Virus record (IMG/VR): IMGVR_UViG_3300028008_000037
Coordinates: 1 to 39,698 of that record
Strand: one strand, 5' to 3'
DNA from: a virus
DNA: 39,698 bases
The notes under the pieces: model-generated
What the model was told of the DNA's origin: nothing
Database searches by the model: none
What the model saw: only the letters and a program-made list of their open reading frames with translations
In this document: one piece after another, positions 30,251 to 38,396 of the stretch
Numbering within the stretch: the stretch's first letter is position 1
Layout of the letters: every line of letters begins with the position of its first letter
Made by a program: the position numbers and the translations under genes

Positions 30251-32920
30251 TTATTCTCCAAAGTCAAACAAACTATTAAATGTATTATTACGTTTAGTAT
30301 CTTCTAACGGATAATCTAACACACCAATTAAGTTGTCTAACTTATTATCAATAATAGTTTCTGCCATTGCTGCATCGTCAAATGGCAAATCCTTAAACCA
30401 TTCAGGAAGCCTTAGCTCATCAGTTGGATAAGCAACACTTGTATATCCTAAAGGGTTTTGTTTTAGTTTACAAACAATAACTTTCATACCGTCAACAATC
30501 TCTTGCGAGTATTTGTCTCCGTTCATACGCTTTAGCGTATTCCAGTTAATGCTTGCCCGTACATGGCCTGGCATATTTGCCTTACCTTGCTTTTCTTCTA
30601 ATCGCTTATAGTGACCTACTTTGTTTGCACGTTTCGGACTACCTTTTTCCCAACCAGGACGTTCACTGAATTCTTTTCTAAATACAGTAATACGTTCAAG
30701 TATTTCATCTTGAGGTACATCTGTTAGTACCATAAGTAATATTTCACTTAAGAACTCTTGCATAAACACAGGCGTATCTGATCTACGTAAGTCTAAACCC
30801 ATTGCTTTAACTTTACCTGCTTTACCGTCAATATCTGTTCTAAAGCCTTCGTTGTCAATAACTAATGCCGCATAACGCTTCTTAGTAATATACAAACCAG
30901 ACTGTGCAATAATTTCACGTCCTGCAGCAATAACATCTGAACGGCTCTTTGGACAATGAAATGCTGTCATCATAAAGTCGCCAAATGTTGTATTTGCTTT
31001 TTCGCACACCTGATCCATAAGTGTAATTACATTATCTTTATCCCAAGGAATCTTTCCTGCGTCGATATCATTTTTTAAGATTGGATAAGCACTAAAGTAA
31101 CAAGAGTCAGTATCACCATATATCATTGCTTCACCAACATGGTCATATGTGCCTGTAATAACTTTGTTAACTTCTGCACTCATGTGTTTAACAATAGTAC
31201 GACCTGTTAGTGTTGTTGATTGACCAATACGTTTATCAAAGAACCTACAACCAGGATTAAGAATAGCACCATACAAACTGTTTAAGTTAATCTTTTTAAC
31301 TAACTGTCGCTTATCCCAATATTCTGTTTCAACAGCATTACCGGCATCTTTTGCTTTCTTAAGTTGTGCTTGTAAGTCTTTACGTTCACTATACCATCTT
31401 GCAAGAATACCTGGAATAACACCTTCAAACTCTGTTGTAAAGATTGTACCATTAGCACTAAGCATCCATGGATTGTTATTGTCAAAAATAATCTTGTATA
31501 GTTCAGCACCACTAAACACTTCAGTTTGTCCGTTTTCAAAGTCAACAGTAAGAGCAATGTCACGTTTCTGTTCCATGACTGCTTCATATTCTTCTGTACT
31601 AAAACGTCCTTCCCAACTTCCTGCAAACGACTTTTTCTTTAAGCCCATATCTTCTTGTACACGAGCATCTGATATCTCAGGACGTATTTGTCCAATAATA
31701 GTTTCGGGTGCCATATTCAATGCACGAATTACTGACGGATACAGTGAATTCAAATCCATTGATGCAATCCATTTGTGCAATCCTTTTTTCGGAAATGCTA
31801 CATATGCACCAGCGGCTTGTGTGTTTTCGTCATCTCGCTTAGGTCTGTTAGGAACTTGTAGTCCTCTGTGATGTGCTTCGTTTACAATCGCTTGTTCTGT
31901 AACAGCAACAGCACCCATTGTGGTCTGTAGCAAAACAGTATTTGCGTGTGCAAGTTCGTTACTAAGATCAATAAATCTTAGTTTTTTGTCCAACTTGTCC
32001 AGTAGTGCGGTATCTTGTATGTTGTATTCGATGAACTTTCTAAAGTCATTGTTGTACAACTGGTCCAAAGTGCCTTCATAAGGAACTTTGTTTTCACCAA
32101 CTTCGATTTCGCCAATGGCATCAAGTCTATATGTGTGTCGTTCTTCATATGTGTATTTACGATATAATTCCAAACTATCTAAATGCACTCTGCCTATTAG
32201 GTCAAAGGTAACAGCTGATTTACCATACTTTTCATATTCACGTTTCTTAGGTAACTGACCCCACAGACAAAAACGTCTAGTGTCGTCTTTGCTTAGTACA
32301 CGACTAGTTCTGTTTACAGTATACGGAATATCATAACCTTCACTGTTCCAACCTGACAAGATATCAGCATCTTCAATCAGTGTTAAGAAAGTATCAATCA
32401 TTTGACTTTCTTGTTCAAACAGCATTACATTATCAATGCCTTCTAGTTCTTTTTCAGCTTGTTCCATTGTAAGTGTCTTAGGCGGAACTGCTAAACATAC
32501 CATTGTTTCTAACCACTGTAAGTATACAGATATAGAAGTAATAGGCATAAATGGATCAGCAGGATCGGCAAAGCCACGCTCTGGATCAAAGTCTGTCTCA
32601 ATATCAAAGAAAGCAATGTTTAGTTTAGGAGCATCTTGGTTAAGATAGTTTTCGCTTAAACATTGGAAAATAGGATTGATGTCGCTTTCAAAAAGTTGTT
32701 TGTCTCGATTGATTGCTACTTCTTTTCGAAAGTCTTTTGTATTCTTACAAACAATACGACTTAAAGGATCGCCATAAACGCTCTTATACTTACCGCGAGG
32801 GTCTTTATAGTAAAATGTATATTTTGCTTGATATTCATGGAAATGTCTTTTTCCATCTTTGCGTTCGACAACTCTGATAATGTCAGAGTCGCGATCAAAT
32901 AGTGCGTCTACGTAACTCAA
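30251..32920 (-). CDS. 43: Family B DNA polymerase (T4 gp43-like)
   Basis: An 889-residue replicative polymerase with proofreading. Exonuclease motifs: FDIET (105-109), WNSEGYD (191-197) and YNIQDT (299-304). Polymerase motifs: DLNSLYPS (389-396), KINLNSLYGA (543-552) and YGDTDS (601-606) with both catalytic Asps. The length matches T4 gp43 (898). The start is a TTG at 32920, 9 nt after AGGAG, with no in-frame ATG nearby. Just upstream of the ribosome site is a short hairpin with an 8-nt loop, similar in layout to the T4/RB69 gp43 autoregulatory operator. It works with the clamp and RNase H in this window. Confidence 0.97.
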   Translation of the reverse strand: MSYVDALFDRDSDIIRVVERKDGKRHFHEYQAKYTFYYKDPRGKYKSVYGDPLSRIVCKNTKDFRKEVAINRDKQLFESDINPIFQCLSENYLNQDAPKLNIAFFDIETDFDPERGFADPADPFMPITSISVYLQWLETMVCLAVPPKTLTMEQAEKELEGIDNVMLFEQESQMIDTFLTLIEDADILSGWNSEGYDIPYTVNRTSRVLSKDDTRRFCLWGQLPKKREYEKYGKSAVTFDLIGRVHLDSLELYRKYTYEERHTYRLDAIGEIEVGENKVPYEGTLDQLYNNDFRKFIEYNIQDTALLDKLDKKLRFIDLSNELAHANTVLLQTTMGAVAVTEQAIVNEAHHRGLQVPNRPKRDDENTQAAGAYVAFPKKGLHKWIASMDLNSLYPSVIRALNMAPETIIGQIRPEISDARVQEDMGLKKKSFAGSWEGRFSTEEYEAVMEQKRDIALTVDFENGQTEVFSGAELYKIIFDNNNPWMLSANGTIFTTEFEGVIPGILARWYSERKDLQAQLKKAKDAGNAVETEYWDKRQLVKKINLNSLYGAILNPGCRFFDKRIGQSTTLTGRTIVKHMSAEVNKVITGTYDHVGEAMIYGDTDSCYFSAYPILKNDIDAGKIPWDKDNVITLMDQVCEKANTTFGDFMMTAFHCPKSRSDVIAAGREIIAQSGLYITKKRYAALVIDNEGFRTDIDGKAGKVKAMGLDLRRSDTPVFMQEFLSEILLMVLTDVPQDEILERITVFRKEFSERPGWEKGSPKRANKVGHYKRLEEKQGKANMPGHVRASINWNTLKRMNGDKYSQEIVDGMKVIVCKLKQNPLGYTSVAYPTDELRLPEWFKDLPFDDAAMAETIIDNKLDNLIGVLDYPLEDTKRNNTFNSLFDFGE

Positions 32921-32934
32921 TTATATTTTCTCCT

Positions 32935-32950
32935 GTTGCTTATGGCCAAC
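32935..32950 (-). promoter_or_regulatory. Possible gp43-type translational operator hairpin
   Basis: On the minus strand GTTG, an 8-nt loop GCCATAAG, then CAAC, ends directly before AGGAG of the DNA polymerase gene. In T4 and RB69, gp43 binds a short-stem, 8-nt-loop hairpin at the same place to repress its own translation. The stem here is only 4 bp and the loop sequence differs. Confidence 0.35.
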
Positions 32951-32986
32951 TTAACCTTCATACATGCCTGACAATTGTCTTTGGCG

Positions 32987-33265
32987 TTATACAATATATA
33001 GCCTACTTAGTGCTATCATGTTCATAATAATGAACCAACCTGTGAGTACTAGTACCCAAGGTAGTCCACGTCGATATGCTCCAAAAAAACTTGCACAACT
33101 ACCTACAAAATAGAACGGTATAAAAATATCCGGTCTAGGAGTAAGTACAGTCCATGTTAGTATGCTACTTCCAATAATAACAGCAACAGCACCAATCATT
33201 TCTGCATAGTGTGCAATGGGGTCGGATTTAAGACTATCTGTGTAAAAGTCTTTTATGCTTTGCAC
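32987..33265 (-). CDS. Small membrane protein, about three membrane segments
   Basis: A 92-residue hydrophobic protein with GTG start at 33265 and AAGGAC upstream, directly after the DsbA-like gene. The probable membrane segments are around residues 23-41 (MIGAVAVIIGSSILTWTVL), 48-62 (FIPFYFVGSCASFFG) and 70-88 (VLVLTGWFIIMNMIALSRL). The N-terminus is acidic and the loop AYRRGLPW is basic. No signal peptide cleavage site is clear. The function is unknown; it may act on the host membrane or lipid metabolism, or as a superinfection factor. It shares the early promoter of the DsbA-like gene. Confidence 0.7.
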   Translation of the reverse strand: MQSIKDFYTDSLKSDPIAHYAEMIGAVAVIIGSSILTWTVLTPRPDIFIPFYFVGSCASFFGAYRRGLPWVLVLTGWFIIMNMIALSRLYIV

Positions 33266-33266
33266 G

Positions 33267-33527
33267 TTATTTGTCCTTACCGACAGTAACGACTAATGTT
33301 TCCAAGTCGTCAAAGTCATTCGCTACTTTCTCCCAATCACCTTTTTGTGCAATCTTAATTGCTTTATTAATCATAGACGGTTTAATGTCTAGTTCTTCTG
33401 CAACAGCCTTAACTGTTTCTTTAAGACCCAAATTCAAGTCTTCTATTTCCTGCATCACGGTAACGCCTTCGTTTACTAGCCGCTCTAATTTGGCCTTCTC
33501 TTCGGCACCATAGGTCCTACTGCTCAT
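33267..33527 (-). CDS. DsbA-like double-stranded DNA-binding/transcription protein
   Basis: An 86-residue protein similar in length and pattern to T4 DsbA (89 residues), a dsDNA-binding protein linked to late transcription: LNLGLKETVKAVAEELDIKP, then MINKAIKIAQKG, then an acidic C-terminal segment (DFDDLETLVVTVG) line up by eye with T4 DsbA. Sequence identity is low, so the assignment is moderate. It has its own consensus-like early promoter and a strong AAGGAG ribosome site. A cytoplasmic DNA-binding role is expected. Confidence 0.6.
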   Translation of the reverse strand: MSSRTYGAEEKAKLERLVNEGVTVMQEIEDLNLGLKETVKAVAEELDIKPSMINKAIKIAQKGDWEKVANDFDDLETLVVTVGKDK

Positions 33528-33561
33528 AAGTTCTCCTTTGAGTTTAGTTTGTAATTAGTAT

Positions 33562-33590
33562 ATTATATAGGAAATTTGCTTAGAAGTCAA
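33562..33590 (-). promoter_or_regulatory. Sigma70-type promoter for the DsbA-like gene
   Basis: TTGACT (33585-33590) and perfect TATAAT (33562-33567) on the minus strand, 17-bp spacer. Initiation near 33555 leaves a leader of about 28 nt with AAGGAG before the ATG at 33527. Confidence 0.8.
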
Positions 33591-33594
33591 GCAA

Positions 33595-34161
33595 TTATTT
33601 TGATTTATATTCGTATTCTTTTAATTTACGATAAAGTTCATCTTTGATAAATGACTCTTTTTTGGCATTTTTAGTAGCAGTTGCGTACATAACTGCTTCT
33701 GCGTCTTTGCCGTAACGCTTCTCAAAATCGCCTTTATTTTTCTTCATGCCTTTTACAATCTTTTCCTTTTTCTTTTCTTCGCCTTTTGATAATGGTCTTT
33801 CTTTTATTAATGCCTCTAGTTTAGATACACGTTCTTCAAGTTGTTGAATACGTAGATCCTTGTCTGTTGTTTCTGGAATTGGTTGATAATCTTGATCTGT
33901 TATTGTTTCTACTACACGATTTGGTTGTGCTTTAGTAACACCTGCAAGAGCAGCAAAGTCGTTTACACTATAGTTCTTATCCATTTGTAAACTACCTTGT
34001 GGTACATCTACACTTTCTTGCACATAGTTTTTTGTGGATTCAGCACTTTGTTGCGGTTGCCCGCCATTAGCCATACCCATTAATGCTTCTCTATCTGCTT
34101 GAGGATTCGAAGGAAATAAGTCCTTCATCATTGAACTCATTTTGTAAAAGTCATCTGCCAT
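33595..34161 (-). CDS. Probable virion or internal phage protein
   Basis: A 188-residue, mostly disordered protein with a Gln/Asp-rich centre. A helix (DLRIQQLEERVSKLEALIKE, about residues 102-121) can form a coiled coil, and the C-terminal KIVKGMKKNKGDFEKRYGKD, then AEAVMYATATKNAKKE, is a phage-conserved tail. This last motif recurs at the C-terminus of T4-like marine phage virion proteins. No enzymatic site is present. It heads the right-hand cassette, next to two other disordered, charged proteins, consistent with internal virion or scaffold proteins. The function is inferred only from context. Confidence 0.6.
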   Translation of the reverse strand: MADDFYKMSSMMKDLFPSNPQADREALMGMANGGQPQQSAESTKNYVQESVDVPQGSLQMDKNYSVNDFAALAGVTKAQPNRVVETITDQDYQPIPETTDKDLRIQQLEERVSKLEALIKERPLSKGEEKKKEKIVKGMKKNKGDFEKRYGKDAEAVMYATATKNAKKESFIKDELYRKLKEYEYKSK

Positions 34162-34163
34162 AA

Positions 34164-34889
34164 TTACATCTTCACGCAGTTATCTACAGTCTTGCCGCCT
34201 TTTTTCTTGGTGCCCATACGCTTGTAGCCTTTCCAGCATACTTTGCCGTCAACGCCTTTTTGCTTTTCTTCTGGTAGTGTTGTGTAACTTGGATTGCCAC
34301 ATTCTTTACAAACACTTTGTTTTGCTTCGTGTAGTTTATCCATTAATCCTTTTTTATACGGATCGTTTACACTTTCGGCATGCATAGCAGCCATGTGTGC
34401 TTTATATTTTTTAGTACCTTTTTTGTGTGGGCTTTTGCCTTCAACTGTAGGTTCTTGAGGTTCGTTAAATCTTAAATCATAATCTAATGAATGGAAAACG
34501 CTACTCATGTAGTCTGCAGCTTTAGTAATTTTAGCCTGTTGCCAACCTTCAATACCTTCTGCTTCTGTAACTTTTTTCATCATGTCGTGTAGTTCGATAG
34601 CATACTTTGCAATCTTGTATAAGTCTGCACGAGCCATTTGTACTTCATGATCACGTTCAGCCATGTCTGCTTTATCAGCAAGACCTTCAGTTGTTTTTTC
34701 TTTTTCTTTTTGCTTTGGATCAGAATCTGGAGTTATCATGCTTTTCCATTTATTTTTAATACCTTTACGTAAAGAATCAGGATCTGTTACTTTGCCAGTT
34801 GCTTGATATCCTTTTGCAAACCCTTGAGCAAATGCACCTTTAGGTTTTTTGTTTGGATCTACTTTAGGTTTTTTATCTTTATCAGCCAT
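34164..34889 (-). CDS. Probable virion/internal protein with a zinc-ribbon-like Cys pair
   Basis: A 241-residue Lys-rich protein. Residues about 1-75 are disordered and basic (KPKVDPNKKPKGAFAQGFAK), followed by a helical domain (ARADLYKIAKYAIELHDMMK), a linker, and near residue 195 CKECG, the only CxxC. The last 30 residues, KVCWKGYKRMGTKKKGGKTV and DNCVKM, are a recurrent C-terminal motif in T4-like marine phages with two more Cys. It starts with AAGGGTG upstream, overlapping the previous stop by 1 nt. The role is unknown; a packaged, DNA-binding internal protein is plausible. Confidence 0.6.
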   Translation of the reverse strand: MADKDKKPKVDPNKKPKGAFAQGFAKGYQATGKVTDPDSLRKGIKNKWKSMITPDSDPKQKEKEKTTEGLADKADMAERDHEVQMARADLYKIAKYAIELHDMMKKVTEAEGIEGWQQAKITKAADYMSSVFHSLDYDLRFNEPQEPTVEGKSPHKKGTKKYKAHMAAMHAESVNDPYKKGLMDKLHEAKQSVCKECGNPSYTTLPEEKQKGVDGKVCWKGYKRMGTKKKGGKTVDNCVKM

Positions 34890-34890
34890 T

Positions 34891-35637
34891 TTATTGCACC
34901 CTTTTAATTGGTTTACCGCCCATAATATTGTTATCCATGTCTAACGCATTAACAGCAGTACCATCTTTGTTTTTCTTTTGTGGTGCTACTGGAACACCTT
35001 TTTTATCACGTTTAATTTTAGCATTAGCCGCAACCGGATTAGCAACCGATGCTACGTTGCCCGATGCTGTAGCGCCTGCTGTAGCACTTTCTGTTGCAGG
35101 TTGTGCTTCGCCTTCTTTAGTTAAATAATCCCAAATCTTTTTACCGCCATATAGTATAGCAACAGCGGCCAATGCTGGAATTGCATACTTAGATGCAAAT
35201 GCTGCAACTTTTCCAAACCCTGCATTACCAAATGCGGCTGTTATTTGATCTCTTATAGCATCAATGCCATCTCCGGCTTTTGCTACAATGTCATCAACTG
35301 AATCACCAACAGCGTCAATTGCATCACCTGCTTTCTTAGCAACATATGCTCCGCCACCTACTGTAGCAGTTGCAACAGGGTGCTTAATTGGTGCTTTAGC
35401 AACACCTTTTGCAACAGCACCTGCTCCTTTAGCAGTTTGTTTAGCAGCCTGTTTGCCTAATTCTTTTGCGCCTGCAGCCGCTGCGCCTCTTTGTGCAAGT
35501 ATTTTTGCACCTTGTTTTGCTGCCCAACCACCTGCAATTCTTACGCCTGCAATAATACCAGGTATTAATAACGCTGGTAATGCTTCGTCTAATTGAGTTG
35601 ACTCTTTTTTAATTGATGTAATTTCGTATATCTTCAT
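34891..35637 (-). CDS. Ala-rich, partly membrane-like phage protein
   Basis: A 248-residue protein. N-terminal hydrophobic segment (ALPALLIPGIIAGVRIAGGW, residues about 19-38), then an Ala/Lys-rich helical region (KQAAKQTAKGAGAVAKGVAK), a central hydrophobic stretch (FASKYAIPALAAVAILYG, about 147-164), and a disordered Ala/Lys-rich C-terminus. Two membrane-prone helices plus basic Ala-rich helices resemble internal or ejected virion proteins. It is preceded by a late-type promoter, which fits a virion role. The exact function is unknown. Confidence 0.6.
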   Translation of the reverse strand: MKIYEITSIKKESTQLDEALPALLIPGIIAGVRIAGGWAAKQGAKILAQRGAAAAGAKELGKQAAKQTAKGAGAVAKGVAKAPIKHPVATATVGGGAYVAKKAGDAIDAVGDSVDDIVAKAGDGIDAIRDQITAAFGNAGFGKVAAFASKYAIPALAAVAILYGGKKIWDYLTKEGEAQPATESATAGATASGNVASVANPVAANAKIKRDKKGVPVAPQKKNKDGTAVNALDMDNNIMGGKPIKRVQ

Positions 35638-35664
35638 TTTTAAATCCCGAATTAACTTATATTG

Positions 35665-35672
35665 TATTTATG
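35665..35672 (-). promoter_or_regulatory. T4-type late promoter element (CATAAATA)
   Basis: CATAAATA followed by C on the minus strand overlaps the stop codon of the gene ending at 35668. Initiation near 35659 leaves about 22 nt before the ATG at 35637. Confidence 0.55.
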
Positions 35673-35868
35673 CATCTTTACGATTGTGCAAAATATCTTT
35701 CATTACTCTTGTTGCTGTATCAGTAAAGAACCTAGGTGCAACACTGTGTACTACTAGTGCTGGTACAAGTAATTGTAGTTGTACGGCTGTTTTTAGTGCA
35801 GCCTTCATATGTTCTAATCCTGTTTCGCCTTGTTCTTCTAAGTGTAATTTACATTGTTTGCTAAACAT
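35668..35868 (-). CDS. DUF6356-like small membrane protein
   Basis: A 66-residue protein starting MFSKQCKLHLEEQGETGLEH. The pattern HLEE.GET...H...A, then a hydrophobic helix (AVQLQLLVPALVVHSVAPRF) and a charged C-terminal tail matches small phage membrane proteins of the DUF6356 type, whose members have HL...G.tY..H...A and one or two membrane helices. The ATG overlaps the upstream stop (TAATG). The function is unknown; it is on the late, structural side of the window. Confidence 0.65.
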   Translation of the reverse strand: MFSKQCKLHLEEQGETGLEHMKAALKTAVQLQLLVPALVVHSVAPRFFTDTATRVMKDILHNRKDA

Positions 35869-36770
35869 TATTTCTTCTTCTTTCTACCTGACTTCATATT
35901 AGCACACCAGTGGTACATTTTAGCACGTTCGCCACTAGATTTCTTTGCTTTTGCTCTTAAACTGGTAACACTACCGTTACAACTAGCACCTGACTTCTTT
36001 ACTCTACCAGGTCTGCTTTTGCCTTTTTTCTTACCATCAGCAAAGTTTTCTTTTATGTTTTCTACTATATCGTCGATCATATGTACACGAGCATATTCTT
36101 CACCTACTAAACGTAATGCATCTAGTCTGTGATGTCCGTTAATTACTCTACCTTTACGGTCAATCTGTAACGGAGCATAGTCGTCTTCTAATACACGTTC
36201 AAGTTGCTTTGCTAATTTTTCGTATGTTCTTTCTTTTTGTACACCACGTAACTTAGATATTTTAATTTTACCTAATGGACCTTGTGCCTTCATTTGTGGA
36301 GGTGCTTCTCCACCAGTTGGCTCTTCGTCATAGTGGGCATCTTGATAGCCTTGAGCATCTTGTGTTTTATAACCAATACGATTAAGTTGCTTCATAAGAT
36401 ACTTCATTTCTTTAGCGCCTGCATATGGAGCAATCATTATGTCTGGCTCGTCCATATTTCCGCCTGCTGGAACATCTTTTAAGTTTGCTAAGTTTGTACC
36501 TACCTTAATAAAGTCGTATGCTGTGTCTGCTTTTGTAAGGAATGTATTTTTAGGATTAGCAAGCATGTTGCCTTCAGTCATGCCTAAGTTAAATGCAACA
36601 TTCGTTTTAGAACCTTTTACTTTTTTAGGATGATTTTGTGGTCTGCCGTCTTTGTCTACTTTAAATCCAAACTTTGCAGCTTGTTTTTTAATTTCGTTAG
36701 GACCGACATCAGGCGTAGTGTTAACACCTGGAACAATTCTTCCTCTTTCAAATAACTGACGAAGATTCAT
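35868..36770 (-). CDS. Phage protein with ParB-like domain
   Basis: A 300-residue protein. The middle third (about 165-235) is a ParB/Srx-type domain with GKIKISKLRGV, then YAPLQIDRKGRVINGHHRLD where NGHHRLDA (211-218) is the signature. The N-terminal 110 residues are Lys/Gly-rich, and the C-terminal 45 residues are strongly basic with CNGSV...YHWC. In plasmid ParB this fold binds CTP and DNA; the phage role is unknown and nuclease activity has been proposed for some phage versions. ParB-like genes recur next to virion genes in marine T4-like phages. It overlaps the preceding gene by 4 nt and has an AGAGGACG ribosome site. Confidence 0.75.
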   Translation of the reverse strand: MNLRQLFERGRIVPGVNTTPDVGPNEIKKQAAKFGFKVDKDGRPQNHPKKVKGSKTNVAFNLGMTEGNMLANPKNTFLTKADTAYDFIKVGTNLANLKDVPAGGNMDEPDIMIAPYAGAKEMKYLMKQLNRIGYKTQDAQGYQDAHYDEEPTGGEAPPQMKAQGPLGKIKISKLRGVQKERTYEKLAKQLERVLEDDYAPLQIDRKGRVINGHHRLDALRLVGEEYARVHMIDDIVENIKENFADGKKKGKSRPGRVKKSGASCNGSVTSLRAKAKKSSGERAKMYHWCANMKSGRKKKK

Positions 36771-36982
36771 TTTGTACGTCCTCTAAACTTTACTGGTCCG
36801 TTCATATAAGGTAAACTAAACCATAATTTAAACCATTCTTGGTCTCCGGGTTTTATACCCATTTCTCTTTCTTTTTGCTTTAGTTCGGTAGCAGTATGAC
36901 TCATGTTCTCTAAAGTATATTCTTGATATCCTTTAAACTCATTAACTCCTGCTAACTTTACTATTTGTGCAAGCTCATCCAC
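36767..36982 (-). CDS. Small conserved phage protein
   Basis: A 71-residue protein starting with GTG at 36982, overlapping the preceding gene's stop by 8 nt. It has an N-terminal helix (MDELAQIVKLAGVNEFKGYQ), a helix TATELKQKEREMGIKPGDQE, and a C-terminal aromatic part WFKLWFSLPYMNGPVKFRGR. Likely a soluble helical protein. It is tightly coupled to both neighbours, the nucleotidyltransferase-domain and ParB-domain genes, so it could belong to the same virion-associated complex. No function is recognised. Confidence 0.6.
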   Translation of the reverse strand: MDELAQIVKLAGVNEFKGYQEYTLENMSHTATELKQKEREMGIKPGDQEWFKLWFSLPYMNGPVKFRGRTK

Positions 36983-38048
36983 GTCCTAAAGCCTCAACTA
37001 TATCTTCAGAAGTAATACGATATCTTTTATCACCATGTGACTTAATTTCTTTACCTACCATAAATTTTAATAGTTGAGAAAGTTTTTCAACATCGTTTTC
37101 TTCCATAACATATTTTTGTATCATATCACGTAGGTATGATATTAATGATCCTTTATCCACTACTAAGTCGCCTTCGCCAAGTGCGCCTGCTTTAAACGCA
37201 CGAGAATCGCCTTTAGCGGCCATTGCTCTACGTTTTGCAATTTTATCTTTTACACTATCTTCTTCTGGTGGACGTTTTTTAACTTTTATAGTTGCACGTT
37301 TTGGATTTTTAGTAGCAAAGCCTAATATTTCGTTTGTTTTTTCTAATTCAGCTTTTCTACGTGCAAGTTCTTTTTTAAGTTCAGGATCTTTAGCAGTGTT
37401 TGGATCTGCTTGAATATCTTGTAGTGCTTTTTTCTTTGCTTGATAGTCGTCGTTATTCTTAGCCGTATCTTCTTGTGCTGGTACTTCGTCTTTAATTCCC
37501 ATACCTTTACGTACAGCATTATACATTTCTTCTGCAGCTGCTAGTTTAGGAACACCTTGAGTAAATGAATCTAAGTCTCCTTGAGCGGCAGCCGATCTCA
37601 TCTTACTTGCACTCATGCCTTCAGCACCTTCTGCATCCGGATCACGTTCGCCTGCATTTATTACTTTAATACTATTGAAGTTATATTCTTTACCGTTATA
37701 ATCGTTAAACAGTTTATCAAAACTTTCTACTCTATCAGAACCTGCAACATATACAATATCAGTATATCCTAACTTTTCTAATAGTTGTAACATTTGAATT
37801 GGTGTACGTACTTGCGGATGCCCTACGTTAACACCGGGAAAAAATTCTTTGGCAAATCTTAATTTCTCATCGAACGGTAGTGGATTATCTTTTGGTTTTT
37901 GTGTTTGACTTAGGAAAATGTAATGATCACCACTTTGGCTTTTTACTTTGTTTACAAGTTTTTCATGTCCAATAGTAGGTGGATTCATACGACCAAATGC
38001 CGCAACCGCTACTTTCTTTTCTGCTTCGAATAATTCTCTTACGAACAT
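36975..38048 (-). CDS. Nucleotidyltransferase-domain protein (NadM/cytidylyltransferase-like), probably virion-associated
   Basis: A 357-residue protein. Residues 12-155 match the HIGH-type nucleotidyltransferase fold: GRMNPPTIGHEKLV (19-32, with TIGH) and GMSASKMR (144-151, in place of the ISSTxxR motif), with AGSDRV near 102. NadM- and RibL-type relatives use this fold to join a nucleotide to a mononucleotide or phosphate sugar. The C-terminal 170 residues are Lys/Glu-rich and helical, a long extra domain with coiled-coil segments, typical of a phage structural fusion. Similar fusions are, as I recall, conserved in T4-like cyanophages. The reaction substrate is unknown. Confidence 0.8.
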   Translation of the reverse strand: MFVRELFEAEKKVAVAAFGRMNPPTIGHEKLVNKVKSQSGDHYIFLSQTQKPKDNPLPFDEKLRFAKEFFPGVNVGHPQVRTPIQMLQLLEKLGYTDIVYVAGSDRVESFDKLFNDYNGKEYNFNSIKVINAGERDPDAEGAEGMSASKMRSAAAQGDLDSFTQGVPKLAAAEEMYNAVRKGMGIKDEVPAQEDTAKNNDDYQAKKKALQDIQADPNTAKDPELKKELARRKAELEKTNEILGFATKNPKRATIKVKKRPPEEDSVKDKIAKRRAMAAKGDSRAFKAGALGEGDLVVDKGSLISYLRDMIQKYVMEENDVEKLSQLLKFMVGKEIKSHGDKRYRITSEDIVEALGRG

Positions 38049-38395
38049 GATGATTCAGCCTTATACATTCCTTTTTTAACATTAGGCATTTCTTCTGCAT
38101 ATAGTTTTTCTATTGCAGCACGTCTGTCGTCTACCGGAAATAATGTTTTAGAGTCATGTGGCAAATCATATGCATTACAATAAGCGTCACAAGCATTATC
38201 AACGCATGGACCTATGTCTTTAACTGGATCACATTTTTTACCTGCATCAAGTTTATCAGATATATTAGCCATACATGGGAAAAATTGCTTACGATAAAAC
38301 ATAGGATTATTACGTATAAAAATACATAAGTCTTCTACGTTATCAAAATCTAATCTTAAATTACTATTATTATTTCCTAACTCGTCAATACGCAT
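38039..38395 (-). CDS. Conserved phage protein with Cys-rich helical motif
   Basis: I chose ATG 38395 (AGGAAGTGG upstream), giving 118 residues; the longer frame overlaps the gene above and is unlikely. It begins MRIDELGNNNSNLRLDFDNV, then FIRNNPMFYRKQFFPCMANI. The Cys-rich middle is DAGKKCDPVKDIGPCVDNAC, then DAYCNAYDLP, which may form a small disulphide- or metal-bound hairpin. This helix-Cys arrangement is conserved-looking in T4-like phage proteins next to the nucleotidyltransferase fusion. The function is unknown. It overlaps the downstream gene by 10 nt. Confidence 0.65.
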   Translation of the reverse strand: MRIDELGNNNSNLRLDFDNVEDLCIFIRNNPMFYRKQFFPCMANISDKLDAGKKCDPVKDIGPCVDNACDAYCNAYDLPHDSKTLFPVDDRRAAIEKLYAEEMPNVKKGMYKAESSCS

Positions 38396-38396
38396 A

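Noticed and set aside
35264-35596. 110-residue Ala/Pro-rich frame on the plus strand
   Set aside because: Antisense shadow of the Ala/Lys-rich gene 34891-35637.
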